In this document: piece by piece, positions 1 to 10,251 of the stretch | Position numbering within the stretch: position 1 is the stretch's first letter | How the letters are laid out: every line of letters starts with the position of its first letter | NCBI GenBank assembly: GCA_001313365.1 | Contig: BBFS01000039.1 | Coordinates: 1-40,854 of the forward strand | Length of the DNA: 40,854 bases | Reading direction: 5' to 3' | Source: Paenarthrobacter nitroguajacolicus JCM 14115 | GTDB taxonomy: Bacteria; Actinomycetota; Actinomycetes; Actinomycetales; Micrococcaceae | Position numbers and translations under genes: made by a program | Notes under the pieces: generated by a model | Told to the model about the DNA's origin: nothing | Databases searched by the model: none | The model's input: only the letters and a program-made list of their open reading frames with translations

Positions 1-988
1 CGCCGCGGTGGCGGTGTCCGTCCCGTCCACATGCTGTTCCACTCCGCGGCCGCTGAGGATATAGCTGCCGCCAGCGCGGGCTCCTTGCGCCAAGCGGCGG
101 GCGGTCTCGCGGATCAGGGTGGCAGGGACGCCGGTGATGGACTGCACGCGCTCGGGCCAGAACGCGGACAAGCTGCGCACCACCGCGGCGTAGCCGCTGG
201 TGTTGGCCGCGATGTACTCAGCATCGGCCAGTCCTTCGTGGACCACCACATGCTAATGCCCAAAAGGAGAGCCAGATCGGTGCCGGGCGTCGGTTGCAAG
301 TGGAGCCCGCCGCCGTCGGACGTGAACGCCGCAGTAGCCGAGCGGCGGGGGTCCACCACAATCAGCCCACCGGCGTCGCGTGCGCCCTGCAGGTGCTGGA
401 CGAACGGAGGCATGGTCTCGGCAACGTTGGAACCGAGCATGAGGATCACGGACGCGGTGTCCAGGTCCGTAACAGGGAAGGGAAGGCCGCGGTCCACGCC
501 GAACGCCCGGTTGCCCGCAGCTGCGGCCGAAGACATGCAGAAGCGGCCGTTGTAGTCGATCCGTGAGGTGCGCAAGGCCAGCCGGGCGAACTTGCCCAAC
601 AGATATGCCTTCTCGTTGGTGAGGCCGCCGCCGCCGAATACGCCCACGGCGTCATTCCCGTACTGCTGCTGGGTGTCCTTGACGCAGCGGTGATGAACAT
701 GAGTGCTTGGTCCCACGAGATGGGCTGATGCACGCCGTCGGAACCTTTGAGCATCGGTTCGGTGACGCGGCCGTTGTGACGCAATAACGACGCCGATGTC
801 CAGCCTTTGCGGCACAGCCCGCCCCGGTTGGTGGGGGGGAAGTCGCGCCCGGATACTTCCAAGGGCGGGGGGGCGGATGCTGCCTCCGGCGCGGGCACTG
901 CCCCGGCTGCAGGTGCAGCCGGGGGGGTCAGCGTCATGGCGCACTGGAGCGCGCAGTACGGGCAGTGGGTATCGGCGCCGTTGGGCAT
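1..988 (-). CDS. Assimilatory nitrate reductase, molybdopterin catalytic subunit (N-terminal part, runs off the window)
   Basis: Molybdopterin oxidoreductase that would reduce nitrate to nitrite in the cytoplasm. The N-terminus begins MPNGADTH and continues with CPYCALQC and a later GLCRKGW, which together supply the four cysteines of the N-terminal [4Fe-4S] cluster of NasA/NarB-type enzymes. Further in, the segments FGGGGLTNEKAYLLGKFARL, GSNVAETMPP and LIVVDPRRSATA are standard molybdopterin-domain motifs. The ATG at 988 directly follows the narK stop codon (TAG ATG), so the two genes are one operon. The frame breaks near 700 and again near 255; both look like sequencing indels because the protein continues in the next frame. 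The C-terminal portion lies beyond base 1. A periplasmic or respiratory enzyme is less likely because no Tat signal is seen and the gene is paired with a single NarK. Confidence 0.85.
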
Positions 989-2407
989 CTAGATGTGTCC
1001 GATCGTGTTGCGCTTCCGGGCGGGGGCGGATGTAGCAGACCCAGCAGACGGTGAGCATGAGGACATAGCTCCAACGAATCCGTAGAACGCCGGGGTATAG
1101 GAGCCGCTGGCCGTGTTGGAAGCGTTGAGCACCTGAGGAATCACGAACCCGCCGTAGGCGCCGATCGCGGAGATCAGGCCCAGTGAGGAAGAAGCGAGTC
1201 GTGCGGTGGTGGCGCTCGGGGCGCCCGCACGGGCTGCCCGGCTGGATGTTGCGAAGATGACCGGGATCATGCGGTACGTTGCACCGTTTCCGAAGCCGCT
1301 GGCCAGGAAGAGCAGCAGGAACAAGGTGAGGAAGAGCCAGAAGTTCTTCAGGGGGCAGCGTCCAGATCATGGTCAGCGTGATGACGGCCATCGAAGCGAA
1401 CGATGCGATGGTCATCCGGGCACCGCCCATGCGGTCTGCCATGCGTCCGCCGTAGGGGCGGGCCAATGAACCGACCAGCGGGCCCAGGAAGGCCAGCGAG
1501 AGTGCCACCGCGCCGACGTGGATGGAGGAGAAGTCCGGGAAGTAGTCCTTGATCAGCTTGGGGGGGAAGACGCCCGCGAAGCCGATGAACGAGCCGAACG
1601 TACCGATGTAGAGGAACGCCATGATCACAGGTGCGGTTCCTTGAGGCAGCCAGGGAACCAGCCACATCACCCTTGGCGCTGGTGAGGTTGTTCATGTATT
1701 TGTAGGCGCCGAAGGCGGCGATGATGATCAGGGGGATCCAGATGATGCCTGCCATCGGCAGGTTGACGGTCCCGGCAGCCAGCAGCGTGATGGCGATAGG
1801 GACAACAAGCTGTGCGACGGCGGCACCGAGGTTACCGCCGGCAGCGTTCAGGCCCAGTGCCCAACCTTTTCACGGGCAGGGTAGAAGAAGGTGATGTTGG
1901 CCATTGAGCTGGCAAAGTTGCCGCCACCGAAACCGGCGAGGCCGGCCATAAGGAGCATGACGCCAAAAGGTGTTTCCGGATTGGATACGCAGATGGCGAG
2001 GCCTGTGGTGGGGGATCAGCAGGAGCAGCGCCGAGACGATGGTCCAGTTCCGGCCACCGAACTTGGGAACCATGAACGTGTAGGGGATGCGGAGCGTGGC
2101 GCCTACGAGGCTGGGGGATGGAGATGAGCCAGAAGATCTGGTTGGTATCGAACTGGAAGCCGGCTGCGGGGAGCTGGACCACCACGATGGACCACAGCTG
2201 CCAGACGACGAATCCGAGGAATTCGGCGAAGATCGACCAGTAGAGATTGCGTTTGGCGATGGACCGGCCTTCGGCTTCCCACTGGCCCTTGTCCTCGGCA
2301 TCCCAGTTGGCAATCCAGCGGCCGGGGCGGTGTTCAAGGGCGGGGGGGGCGGCGGTGGCAGTGGACTGGACGGGGGCCAGTTCATCTGCGGAGCGGTCAA
2401 CAGTCAC
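989..2407 (-). CDS. narK: NarK-type nitrate/nitrite MFS transporter
   Basis: Major facilitator membrane protein that imports nitrate or exchanges nitrate for nitrite, feeding the reductase encoded immediately downstream. It starts MTVDRSADELAP, has a hydrophilic leader with the NarK-like stretch IANWDAEDKGQWE, and then a first membrane segment (FAEFLGFVVWQLWSIV). Typical family pieces follow: GGRNWTIVSALLLLIP, the glycine-rich GFGGGNFASSMANITFF, MAFLYIGTFGSFIGFAGVFP and SGFGNGATYRMIPVIF. The length, about 470 residues, fits the family. The reading frame is broken at roughly 1340, 1670, 1870, 2010 and 2115, but the pieces join into one collinear protein, so the gene is judged intact. The start at 2407 is the first start codon before the conserved region. 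Confidence 0.88.
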
Positions 2408-2701
2408 GGAGTGCCTCCTTGGTGGGGGACGTTGTTATTCCAAGGTAGGTTTCGCGCATTTCGTGGACGGGCGCCGTTTGTAAACGTGCTGTGACATTTC
2501 CCTATCGGCGGGGTCACCGGCGCGTGAGGCGATGGTGAGGTAATGTGGCGCGGACCACAAGATGAGATTTTTCCGTTCGTCCGCATATTGGACTTTGTTG
2601 TCCATTCAATGGACAGCGGGAACTATTATTGAACTCTCGAATAATCCTTCGCCGGGTGGCCTCCTGGAGAATCGGCCGGCGTGAAAGAAAGCTGCAAATA
2701 C
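2408..2701. other. Divergent intergenic region between narK and the MHS transporter
   Basis: About 290 bases without a convincing gene. It must carry the promoters of both divergent transporter genes. The only strong structure seen is the perfect 8+8 palindrome at 2599-2615, listed separately. A weaker inverted pair (attatt/aataat) lies around 2625-2650. Confidence 0.6.
2599..2615. promoter_or_regulatory. Perfect palindrome, probable operator of the MHS transporter gene
   Basis: TGTCCATT, a single C, then AATGGACA: two perfect 8-base arms around one centre base, about 87 bases before the transporter ATG. Its size and symmetry fit an operator for a dimeric regulator, with GntR or IclR families the likeliest by analogy. 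No regulator gene lies next to it, so the family assignment is inference. Confidence 0.5.
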
Positions 2702-4121
2702 ATGTCTTCCACTGCACCATCCAAGGAAGGCGAGTCCACTAAGCCAGTGAACTCGCGGGGGGGCAAGGTGATCTTCGCGAGCCTGATAGGCACGACGATC
2801 GAGTTCTACGACTTCTACGCCTATGCCACCGCGTCGGTACTCGTCTTCCCGAAGCTCTTCTTCCCGGACGCCACTGACATCAACGCGCTGCTCAGTGCGT
2901 TCGCCATCTTCGGTGTTGCCTTCTTCGCACGTCCCGTCGGCGCCGTGGTCTTCGGCCACTTTGGTGACAAGATCGGCCGAAAGGGCACCCTGGTTGCATC
3001 GCTGCTGACCATGGGTATTGCAACGTTCCTCATCGGCCTCCTGCCACGGCCTCCATGGCGGGATGGGCCATCCTGGCGCCGATCATGCTGGTCATCCTGC
3101 GCTTCTTCCAAGGCCTGGCCCTGGGTGGAGAATGGTCCGGCGCGGCGTTGCTCGCCACGGAGAACGCACCCGAGGGCAAGCGCGCCATCTACGGAACCTT
3201 CCCTCAGCTGGGCGCGCCCATCGGCTTCATCATCGCCAACGTCATCTTCATCTGGATGAACGTGTCCCTAAGTGCCGAGGAATTCCTCGCCTGGGGGCTG
3301 GAGGGTTCCGTTCCTGCTCAGCGCGGTCCTGGTCATCGTGGGCCTCTACGTCCGTTTGAAGCTGGTGGAGAGCGTGTCCTTCACCAAGGTGATTCAGCAG
3401 GAAAAGGTGCAGAAGCTGCCCCTCGCGGCTACCCTCAAGAGCCACTGGCGCCCCCGTGGTGGCCGGTACGTTCATCATGTTCGCCACCTACGTGCTCTTC
3501 TACATCATGACTACGTTCACGCTGTCCTACGGCACCAAGCCCACGCTGGCCGGCGCCCAGGCAGCAGCGGAGAAGGCCGGTACGCCCATGACGCCGGAGC
3601 AGGTCGCAGCATTCGTCCCCCGGCCTGGGAATCACCAGGTCCGACTTCCTCTGGATGCTGATCATCGGCGTCGTCTTCTTCGGTATCTTCACGATGGTCT
3701 CCGGGCCGCTCGCCGAGAAGTGGGGGGGCCGACGCAAGTTCCTGCTGGGCGTCACCGTCGGCATCTTCGTCTTCGGTGCGCTCTGGTTCACCATGTTTGG
3801 CCCCCGGCCAGGCAGCGGCCATGGTTGGCCTCATTGTGGGGGGGTTCACCCTCATGGGCCTGACCTTCGGCCCCATGGCGGCCATTCTTCCCGAGCTGTT
3901 CCCGGCCAACGTCCGTTACACGGGTTCAGCAGTGCGTACAACCTGTCCTCCATGATCGGAGCGGCACCGGCCTCCTTCGTAGCCATTGCCCTCTGGTCTG
4001 TAGCCGACGGCAGCACCTGGCTGGTGGGCGCTACATGGCAGCCGCCGCTGTGGTCACCTTCGTCGCGCTGTGGCTCACGCGTGAAACCAAGGACACGGAC
4101 TACGAGAACAACGTTGCCTAA
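2702..4121 (+). CDS. MFS transporter of the metabolite:H+ symporter (MHS) family
   Basis: Twelve-helix proton symporter, probably for a small organic acid or a related compound such as a dicarboxylate, proline/betaine or an aromatic acid. Diagnostic features are the first helix IGTTIEFYDFYAYATASVLV, the helix 2-3 loop motif GHFGDKIGRKGTL, the helix 4 stretch LRFFQGLALGGEWSGAALLA and the helix 6-7 region. The C-terminal half contains SGPLAEKWGGRRK and GPMAAILPELFPANVRYTG, also typical. The chosen ATG begins MSSTAPSKEGES; a GTG at 2681 in the same frame would add seven residues. Frameshifts near 3045, 3295, 3455, 3615, 3800, 3935 and 4035 split it, mostly one base gained in CCCC/GGGG or one lost in GG/CC. 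The reconstructed protein is about 470 residues, normal for the family. Confidence 0.88.
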
Positions 4122-4130
4122 GTAGCCAAA

Positions 4131-4176
4131 TAACGACGTCGGCCCCGCACCAAACGGTGCGGGGCCGACGTCGTTA
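4131..4176. terminator. Perfect 21-bp hairpin terminator between convergent genes
   Basis: The arm at 4131-4151 is exactly complementary to 4156-4176, with a four-base AAAC loop. It lies between two convergent genes (the MHS transporter ending at 4121 and the carboxylase subunit ending at 4191), so it can stop transcription from both sides. Confidence 0.85.
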
Positions 4177-4190
4177 AGAGGTTCTTGGCG

Positions 4191-6020
4191 TTAGTCCTCG
4201 ATGGTGGCGATGACTGCACCTGCGGCGACGGTCTCGCCTGCGGTGGCAGCGAGGCCGCGCACGGTACCGGCCTTGTGGGCGGTCAGTGGCTGTTCCATCT
4301 TCATGGCTTCGAGAACCACGATCAGGTCGCCCTCAGCCACAACGTCGCCTTCCGAAGCTGCCACCTTGACGATGGTGCCCTGCATGGGGGGGACGTCAGT
4401 GCGTCGCCGCCCGCAGCCGCAGCCGTTGCACCAGCTGAACGGGAGCGCTTCTTGGACTTGCCGGACTTGGTGCCCGTACCGCCGGAAACCGCGGCGATGC
4501 TACCGCCCAGGCCGGACGGCAGGACGACCTCAAGCCGCTTGCCGCCGACCTCGACGACGACGCGCTGGCGCTCACCGGCGTCGGACGTTTCAGCGCCCGC
4601 GCGTTGGCAGACCATGCCGGGATGCTGTTGACGAACTCGGTCTCGATCCAGCGGGTGTGAACCTTGAAGGGTCCTTCCGCCGGAGCAAAGTCGGGATCGG
4701 TGACTACTGCGAGGTCGAAGGGGATGACAGTGGGGATGCCCTCAACCACCATCTCCTCCACGCCCGGCGTGAACGCTGGAGGGCTTGCTCGCGGGTGGCG
4801 CCCGTGATGATCAGCTTGGAGAGCATGGAGTCGAAGTTGCCGCTGATGACGTCGCCCTGCTCAATGCCGGAATCGATCCGGACGCCGGGGGGGCCTGTCG
4901 GGTTCTTCAGTGTGGTGATGGTGCCGGGGGGGGCGGGCATGAAGTTGCGGCCCGGGTCCTCGCCGGTGATGCGGAACTCGAAGGAGTGGCCACGGACTTC
5001 GGGGGGGTCGTCGTAGCCCAAGGCTTCACCACGGGCTATGCGGAACTGCTCACGGACGAGGTCGATTCCCGTGACTTCTTCAGACACGCAGTGCTCCACC
5101 TGGAGGCGGGTGTTCACCTCGAGGAAGGAAATGGTGCCGTCCTGACCCACCAGGAACTCGCAGGTGCCGGCGCCGAGGTAGTTGGCTTCCTTCAGGATTG
5201 CTTTGGAGGACTCGTACAGGCGCTTGTTCTGCTCGTCGCTGAGGTACGGAGCCGGGGGCTTCCTCAACGAGTTTCTGGTTACGGCGCTGCAGGGAGCAGT
5301 CGCGGGTGGAAACCACCACAACGTTGCCGAAAGCATCGGCCAGGCACTGGGTTTCGACGTGCCGCGGAGCATCGAGGAAACGCTCAATGAAGCATTCGGC
5401 CGCGACCGAAAGCGGCCACTGCTTCACGGACGGCTGATTCGTAGAGCTCGGGAATCTCGTCCATGGTGCGGGCGACCTTGATGCCGCGTCCACCGCCGCC
5501 GAAGGCAGCCTTAATCGCGATGGGAAGGCCGAATTCCTCGGCGAACTTCAGGATTTCGTCGGCGGACTCCACAGGGTCGGCCGTGCCGGGGGACGAGGGG
5601 GGGTGCGCCTACTTTTTCGGCGATGTGGCGGGCCTGGACCTTGTCGCCCAGGGCCGAGATGGCCTCTGGGGGAGGGACCGATCCACGTGATGCCGGCGTC
5701 GATGACCTTGGCCGCGAACTCGGCGTTCTCGCGAGGAAGCCATAGCCGGGGTGGATACCGTCGGCACCTGACTGCTTGGCGACGTCGATGATCTTGTCCA
5801 TCACCAGGTACGACTCGGCTGCGGTGTTGCCGCCCAAAGCGTAGGCTTCGTCGGCGAGGCGGACATGGAGGGCGTCACGGTCGGGGGTCGGCGTAAACGG
5901 CTACGGAGGCGATGCCTTCGTCCCGGGCGGCTCGGATGATGCGGACCGCGATTTCGCCGCGGTTGGCAATCAAGACCTTGGTGAGAGGGCTGGAAATGGC
6001 TGCGCCGGGTTAGCTGACAA
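4191..6020 (-). CDS. accA: Acetyl/propionyl-CoA carboxylase alpha subunit (biotin carboxylase plus BCCP)
   Basis: Carboxylates its own biotin with ATP and bicarbonate, then serves the AccD carboxyltransferase for acyl-CoA carboxylation in fatty acid and branched-chain metabolism. In order it shows the biotin carboxylase N-domain ([20 protein letters not shown]), an ATP-grasp domain with the glycine loop [38 protein letters not shown] in the active site, and a C-terminal biotinyl domain with the lysine motif EAMKMEQP. The likely start is TTG at 6018-6020, preceded eight bases away by a strong GAAGGAG ribosome site, but it needs one indel near 5985 to join the frame. No ATG fits. Other breaks fall near 5740, 5600, 5420, 5260, 4610 and 4440. 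Some G/C runs add whole codons inside conserved blocks (for example DDPPEV where DDPEV is expected). Size, about 600 residues, matches AccA3-type proteins. Confidence 0.9.
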
Positions 6021-6112
6021 GTTGTTGACTCCTTCTGTCCTTGAGGAGCCTAGCGCGATTGTGAGGGTTCCGCCATATTGATGGGGGGATTCCGTGTGTG
6101 ATGCGATGTTCC

Positions 6113-6131
6113 TTTGTAGGTTTGCTACAAA
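6113..6131. promoter_or_regulatory. Small inverted repeat between maf and accA
   Basis: TTTGTAG, a five-base GTTTG loop, then CTACAAA, ending seven bases from the maf stop codon and about 95 bases upstream of the accA start. It could be an operator for accA or a weak terminator for maf. The arms are only seven bases and no T-tract follows, so function is uncertain. Confidence 0.35.
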
Positions 6132-6137
6132 CTACTT

Positions 6138-6812
6138 CTATTGGTTATCCGTGTCCCACAGCTCCGTGATGCCCACGTTCGCATGGACCAGCAGGTCCCG
6201 AAGGGTGGAGATGGAAAGCCCGACGACGGCGTGCGGGTCGCCGTCGACCTTGCGGATGAAGGCCCCCCCGCCCAAGCCATCGATGGTGAAGGAGCCGGCA
6301 CAGTGAAGGGGTTCTCCGGTGGCGATGTAGGCATCGATGTCGTTCGTGCTCATCCGGGCGAAGTGGACCTCAGCGCTCGATACCGCGCCAACGGTGGCGC
6401 CCGTGCCTTCGGGAGTTTCATCTGCGCCTGCTTCTTCGTCCGCGTCAGCGGCGGTGTCCCGGCAGTCAACCAGCCAGTGGCCCGTGTGGAGCACTCCCTG
6501 CGACCCGCTCATCCGCAGCATTCGTTCCCGCGCCACCTCCGCGGTGTAGGGCTTGCCGTGGGACTCGCCGTCGAACTCGAACACCGAATCGCAACCGATC
6601 ACTAAGGCACCCTCGGCTTCGGGCAGGGCGGCAACGGCCTCGGCCTTGGCGCGGGCCAGCAAGAGCGCGGTGTCGTGGGCGTCAGTCACACCGTACTTTG
6701 CCTGCACCGCATCCTCGTCGACGTCGGAGACCAGGACGTGATGCCGGATCCCGGCTTCCGTGAGGAGCTTGGTGCGGGCGGGGGACTGGGAGGCAAGGAT
6801 CAATCGGGTCAC
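6138..6812 (-). CDS. maf: Maf family nucleoside triphosphate pyrophosphatase
   Basis: Cytoplasmic house-cleaning enzyme that hydrolyses non-canonical nucleoside triphosphates to monophosphates; older literature calls it a septum formation inhibitor. The start MTRLILASQSPARTKLL carries the family loop with S, R and the downstream K. GCDSVFEFDGESHGKP holds the catalytic Asp region, and FTIDGLGGGAFIRKVDGDP is the conserved C-terminal block. At 224 residues it is the usual length, with a short Asp/Glu/Ala-rich insertion around residues 120-135. It is one of the few long genes here with an unbroken frame. Its place in front of accA on the same strand matches the actinobacterial accD-accE-maf-accA neighbourhood. 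Confidence 0.93.
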   Translation of the reverse strand: MTRLILASQSPARTKLLTEAGIRHHVLVSDVDEDAVQAKYGVTDAHDTALLLARAKAEAVAALPEAEGALVIGCDSVFEFDGESHGKPYTAEVARERMLRMSGSQGVLHTGHWLVDCRDTAADADEEAGADETPEGTGATVGAVSSAEVHFARMSTNDIDAYIATGEPLHCAGSFTIDGLGGGAFIRKVDGDPHAVVGLSISTLRDLLVHANVGITELWDTDNQ

Positions 6813-6832
6813 GGTCCCAGCCTAATACGGCC

Positions 6833-6918
6833 CTCGATCACATCCCGCGCGCTTCCCCCTGACGCTCGATCACATCCCGCGCGCTTCCCCCTGACGCTCG
6901 ATCACATCCCGCGTGCTT
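6833..6918. repeat. 32-bp tandem direct repeat, 2.7 copies
   Basis: Two identical 32-base units (6833-6864 and 6865-6896) and a partial third (6897-6918, one change) beginning CTCGATCACATCCCGCG. They lie 20 bases upstream of the maf start codon, between maf and the palindromic repeat at 6923. They contain no plausible coding frame. The unit length and perfect identity suggest recent slippage or a regulatory array, but function is unknown. Confidence 0.85.
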
Positions 6919-6922
6919 AAAC

Positions 6923-6995
6923 CGAACGCTCTCTCACTTGCGTCACGCAAGTGGGAGAGCGTTCGAGAATATTGGCTGTTACGTGAGAGAGGGTT
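6923..6995. repeat. Palindromic intergenic repeat (copy 1), possibly terminator for the MMPL gene
   Basis: A 20-base arm (6923-6942) pairs with 6946-6965 with one mismatch around a three-base loop; the core is CGCTCTCTCACTT. A third related block (GTGAGAGAGGGTT, about 6983-6995) overlaps the stop codon of the MMPL gene. The same arrangement of three blocks recurs at 22095-22196, so this is a dispersed REP-like element, not a unique terminator. It may still end transcription of the MMPL gene. Confidence 0.7.
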
Positions 6996-9521
6996 AGTGG
7001 ACGAGTTCCTCGGCATGGGCGTTCCGGCGATCACTGCGGTCCAGCTTGGCGCCTTCCACATCCACATCCGGGAGGACCCGTTCCAGCCACTTGGGCAGCC
7101 ACCAGGCCTTCTCGCCCAGGAGGTACATCACGGCGGGAACAATCGTCATGCGGACCACGAAGGCATCAATCAGCACACCGAATGCCATCGCGAAGCCGAG
7201 TGGTCGGACCATGGTGAGGTGGCTGAAGATGAAGCCGGAGAACACGCTGACCATGATGATCGCGGCCGCGGTGACCACTGCTGCAGCGTGGCTGAACCCG
7301 GAGCGGACAGCATGTTTGGCGGACTCACCGTGCATGAAGGACTCCCTCATGCCGGAGGTAATGAACACCTGGTAGTCCATCGCCAGGCCGAACAGCACGC
7401 CGATCAGGATGATGGGCAGGAAGCTGAGCACAGCACCCGGATTGCGACGTCGAAGATGCCTCCCAGCCAGCCCCCCCACTGGTACACGGCAACCACGGCG
7501 CCGAAAGCAGCGGCCAGCGAGAGCAGGAATCCGCCGGTTGCAGCAGGGGCACAACGATGGAGCGGAATACCAGCAGCAACAGCAGGAGGGAGAGTCCCAC
7601 GACAATCGCCAAGTAGGGCGGCAGAGCCGCGCCGAGCTTGTTGGACACATCGATGTTGCCTGCGGTTTGGCCCGTCAGGCCGATGGTCGCATCCAAGTCG
7701 TCATGAATTGCTGAGCCCTTGGCGCGGAGATCGGACACCACCTGCACGGTGCCGGCGCTGGCGGGACCCTCCTTCGGGATGACCTGGAAGACGGCGGTGC
7801 GGCGGTCTTCGCTCAAGCAACCGGCACAGCGGCGATGACGTTCTCAACGCTGCGAAGCTGGTCCGCGACGTCGAACTGCTTGTTCTTGGCATCGTTCTCG
7901 CTGAGGCCTTCGGGGGGGAATTCGCCCACAACGACGATCGGCCCGGTTACGCCTTCGCCGAAGCTGCTGCGCGTGAGGTCGTACGCTTGAAGGCTTGCGA
8001 ATCCACCGGCTCGGAGCCGCCGTCGGGAAGTGCCAGCCGCAGCTGCGATGCCGGCAACGCCAAGGCACCCAGCAGGGCGACGCTTGCCACGAGGGCAACC
8101 CACGGGTGACGCGTGACCATACCGCCCCCCCAGCCACCGCTGCTGCGCTTCTCCTCGCGTTCCCGGTCCGCAGCTTCGTGGCCGGGCTCGGCGTTGTGCT
8201 TTGCAGCCTTGGCCCAAGCGCGCTTGGAAATGAGTCGGCGGCCAATCAAGGCCAGGACGGCGGGCGTCAGGGTCAAAGCTACGACGACGGCTACACCGAC
8301 TGTCGCTGCGGCCGCAACACCCATCACTGCGAGGAACGGCAACCCGGGAACCACCAGTGCGGCGAGGGCGATGATGACCGTGAGGCCGGCAAATAGCACG
8401 GCGTTACCGGAGGTACCGGTGGCCAAGGCCGCAGATTCCTCGGCGTCCATACCGGACAGGAGCTGCGTGCGGTGGCGGTTGACGATGAAGAGGGAGTAGT
8501 CGATGCCAACCGCGAGGCCGAGCATCAGGCAAGCATGGGCGAGATGGAGCTCATGTCGATCACACTGGTGAGCGCGAACGTTCCGCCTACGCCCACGGCA
8601 ACGCCGATCAACGCCATCAAAAGTGGCAGGCCAGCGCGATAAGCGTGCCGAGCATCAGAATCAGGACAAGGGCAGCCACTGCGACGCCCACGATTTCTGC
8701 AATGCCGAAGATCTCAGAGACGTCCTCGGTGATTTCCTTGCTGGCGTAGGCAGTGACACCGGCGGAAGAGACTCCGTGGACGATCTCCTGGACTTCCTCG
8801 CGGACGGCGGGGTCAACGGCGTTGATGGAGGTCTTGAACTGGACCTGCGCGATTGCAGCTCTGTTGTCGCTGGAGACAAATCGCATGCCCTCAGAGGCCT
8901 CAAGCTGTCGCTTGCCGAGGGCCAGCGTGGCGGCGCCGTCGGCTGCTTCCTTGGTTCCGGCGTCGAGCTTTTCCTTCCCTGCGGCGAGTTCGGCGCGCTG
9001 CGGAGCCAGCTGCGCTTCAATCTGTGCCGGAGTGAGGCCAGCTGCGGCCAGTTGCTGCTCAGCCCCCTGCGAGTTGGGCTTCGCCTGCAGTCAGCTGGGC
9101 GCGCGCGGCGTCCAACTGGGTTTGGCCCTCGGCAGCTTGGCTTCGCCGGCGGCGATGTCCGCGGCGGCTTATCCAGTTGCTCCTGCGTGGTGAAGGGGTT
9201 TACCGTGCCCTGCACGTCCGGCATGGCTTCCAGCTTGGTAAGCGCAGCCGCAACTGCATCCTTTTTGGCTTGGTCGAAGCCGGCATCTCCGGCGTCGAAA
9301 ACTACGCTGGCCGAGCCGCCTGACGAATCGGGCAGGGCCTCCTTCAGCTTGTCCGCCATCTGCTGGGTTTCGGTGCCCGGGATGGTGAAGTTGTTGGACA
9401 TGGTGCCGTGGAACGCTGCGGCCGAGCCGCCCACTGCCACCATGACGGCCAGCCAAATGGAGATGACCAGCCAGCGGCGGCGATACGAAAATTTTCCGAG
9501 ACGGTAGAGGAACGAGGCCAT
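6994..9521 (-). CDS. MMPL family (RND superfamily) membrane exporter
   Basis: Proton-driven multi-helix transporter, probably exporting a lipid or a hydrophobic toxic compound. The N-terminus LGKFSYRRRWLVISIWLAVM is the family's first helix. It is followed by an extracytoplasmic loop containing TIPGTETQQMADKLKEALP, a coiled Ala/Gln/Glu-rich stretch, and two RND helix bundles. The functional motif GLAVGIDYSLFIVNRHR occurs in the first bundle, and its counterpart GVLFGLAMDYQVFITSGMRE in the second. The reconstructed protein is about 840 residues, and the Asp-Tyr pairs expected in the proton relay are present. Frames break near 7440, 7545, 7815, 7990, 8525, 8630, 9060 and 9165. The start ATG lies one base beyond the stop codon of the tetR gene, so the exporter is translationally coupled to its regulator. 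Confidence 0.87.
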
Positions 9522-9522
9522 G

Positions 9523-10249
9523 TCAGAACCGATCTTTGGTGGTTGAAACGGAAGTTGAGGCTGCTGAGGCGCGTAGGGAAGCGTCCGACGGCGGCGCGAA
9601 GCCGGTGCCGAGAAGGCCCATCGCATCGATGAGGTGCTGGCGGAGGACGGCGAGGGATTTGGGGGGAAAGGTCCGGTCCGTGTTCGGCGAACCAGACGGT
9701 CATTGCCGCTTTGCCGCAGGAGATGACGGAGCCTGCGAGGGCATGGAGGTAGAGCTCGCTGATGCCGGCGCCGAGCCGGCCGCGGGCAGCGTCAATGATC
9801 TGCTCGGTGCAGTGCTCCCAGGCTTCGAGCTCGGAGCGGGCCAGCTGGCGGTTGTCCTGCGTCAGACTGAACAGCTCGGCCATGGGAGCCACGGACATGG
9901 GATCGGCCAGCGCCATGAGGGCGGCCTGCGCGGATTCGAGGATGGACTCATCTGCGGGACGCAGCCGGAACTGCTCCAGCGCGTGGTCCATAAAGCCGTC
10001 GGCAACGGAGGCCAGGGCAGCTTCGAGGCTGGGGAAGTAGTTGAAAAAGGTTCGCCGTGAGACACCCGCGCTGGCCGCGATGTCTTCTACGGTGAAATTT
10101 CCGGGCCCGTTGCTGCGCAAAAGGTCCAGGGCTGCGGAGGCGATGGAGCTGCGGGTGGCCGCCTTGTTGAGTTCGCGCCGTGAAGGGGTAGCGGGCTCAG
10201 CAGTGGTGGACGACTCCGCAGTGGCTTCCTGGCTACTGGTTTGGGTCAC
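9523..10249 (-). CDS. TetR family transcriptional regulator of the MMPL exporter
   Basis: Dimeric repressor expected to control itself and the downstream exporter. After a Ser/Thr/Ala-rich leader, residues of about 30-75 form the TetR helix-turn-helix: AATRSSIASAALDLL, FTVEDIAASAGVSRRTFFNY and FPSLEAALASVADG. The remainder is an all-helical ligand domain ending in a Ser/Thr-rich tail. The start is GTG at 10247-10249. A frameshift at the G-run near 9660 makes the literal frame run on; in the corrected frame the protein ends at the TGA at 9523-9525, one base from the exporter ATG. Palindromic half-sites directly upstream (10252-10277) support autoregulation. The ligand is unknown. Confidence 0.85.
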
Positions 10250-10251
10250 AT

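Noticed and set aside
6833..6918. CRISPR array at the 32-bp repeats
   Set aside because: Units are directly adjacent with no spacers and no cas genes are present.
8623..9507. Long plus-strand open frame opposite the MMPL exporter
   Set aside because: Its translation has no recognisable motif; it is the high-GC mirror of the exporter's coding strand.
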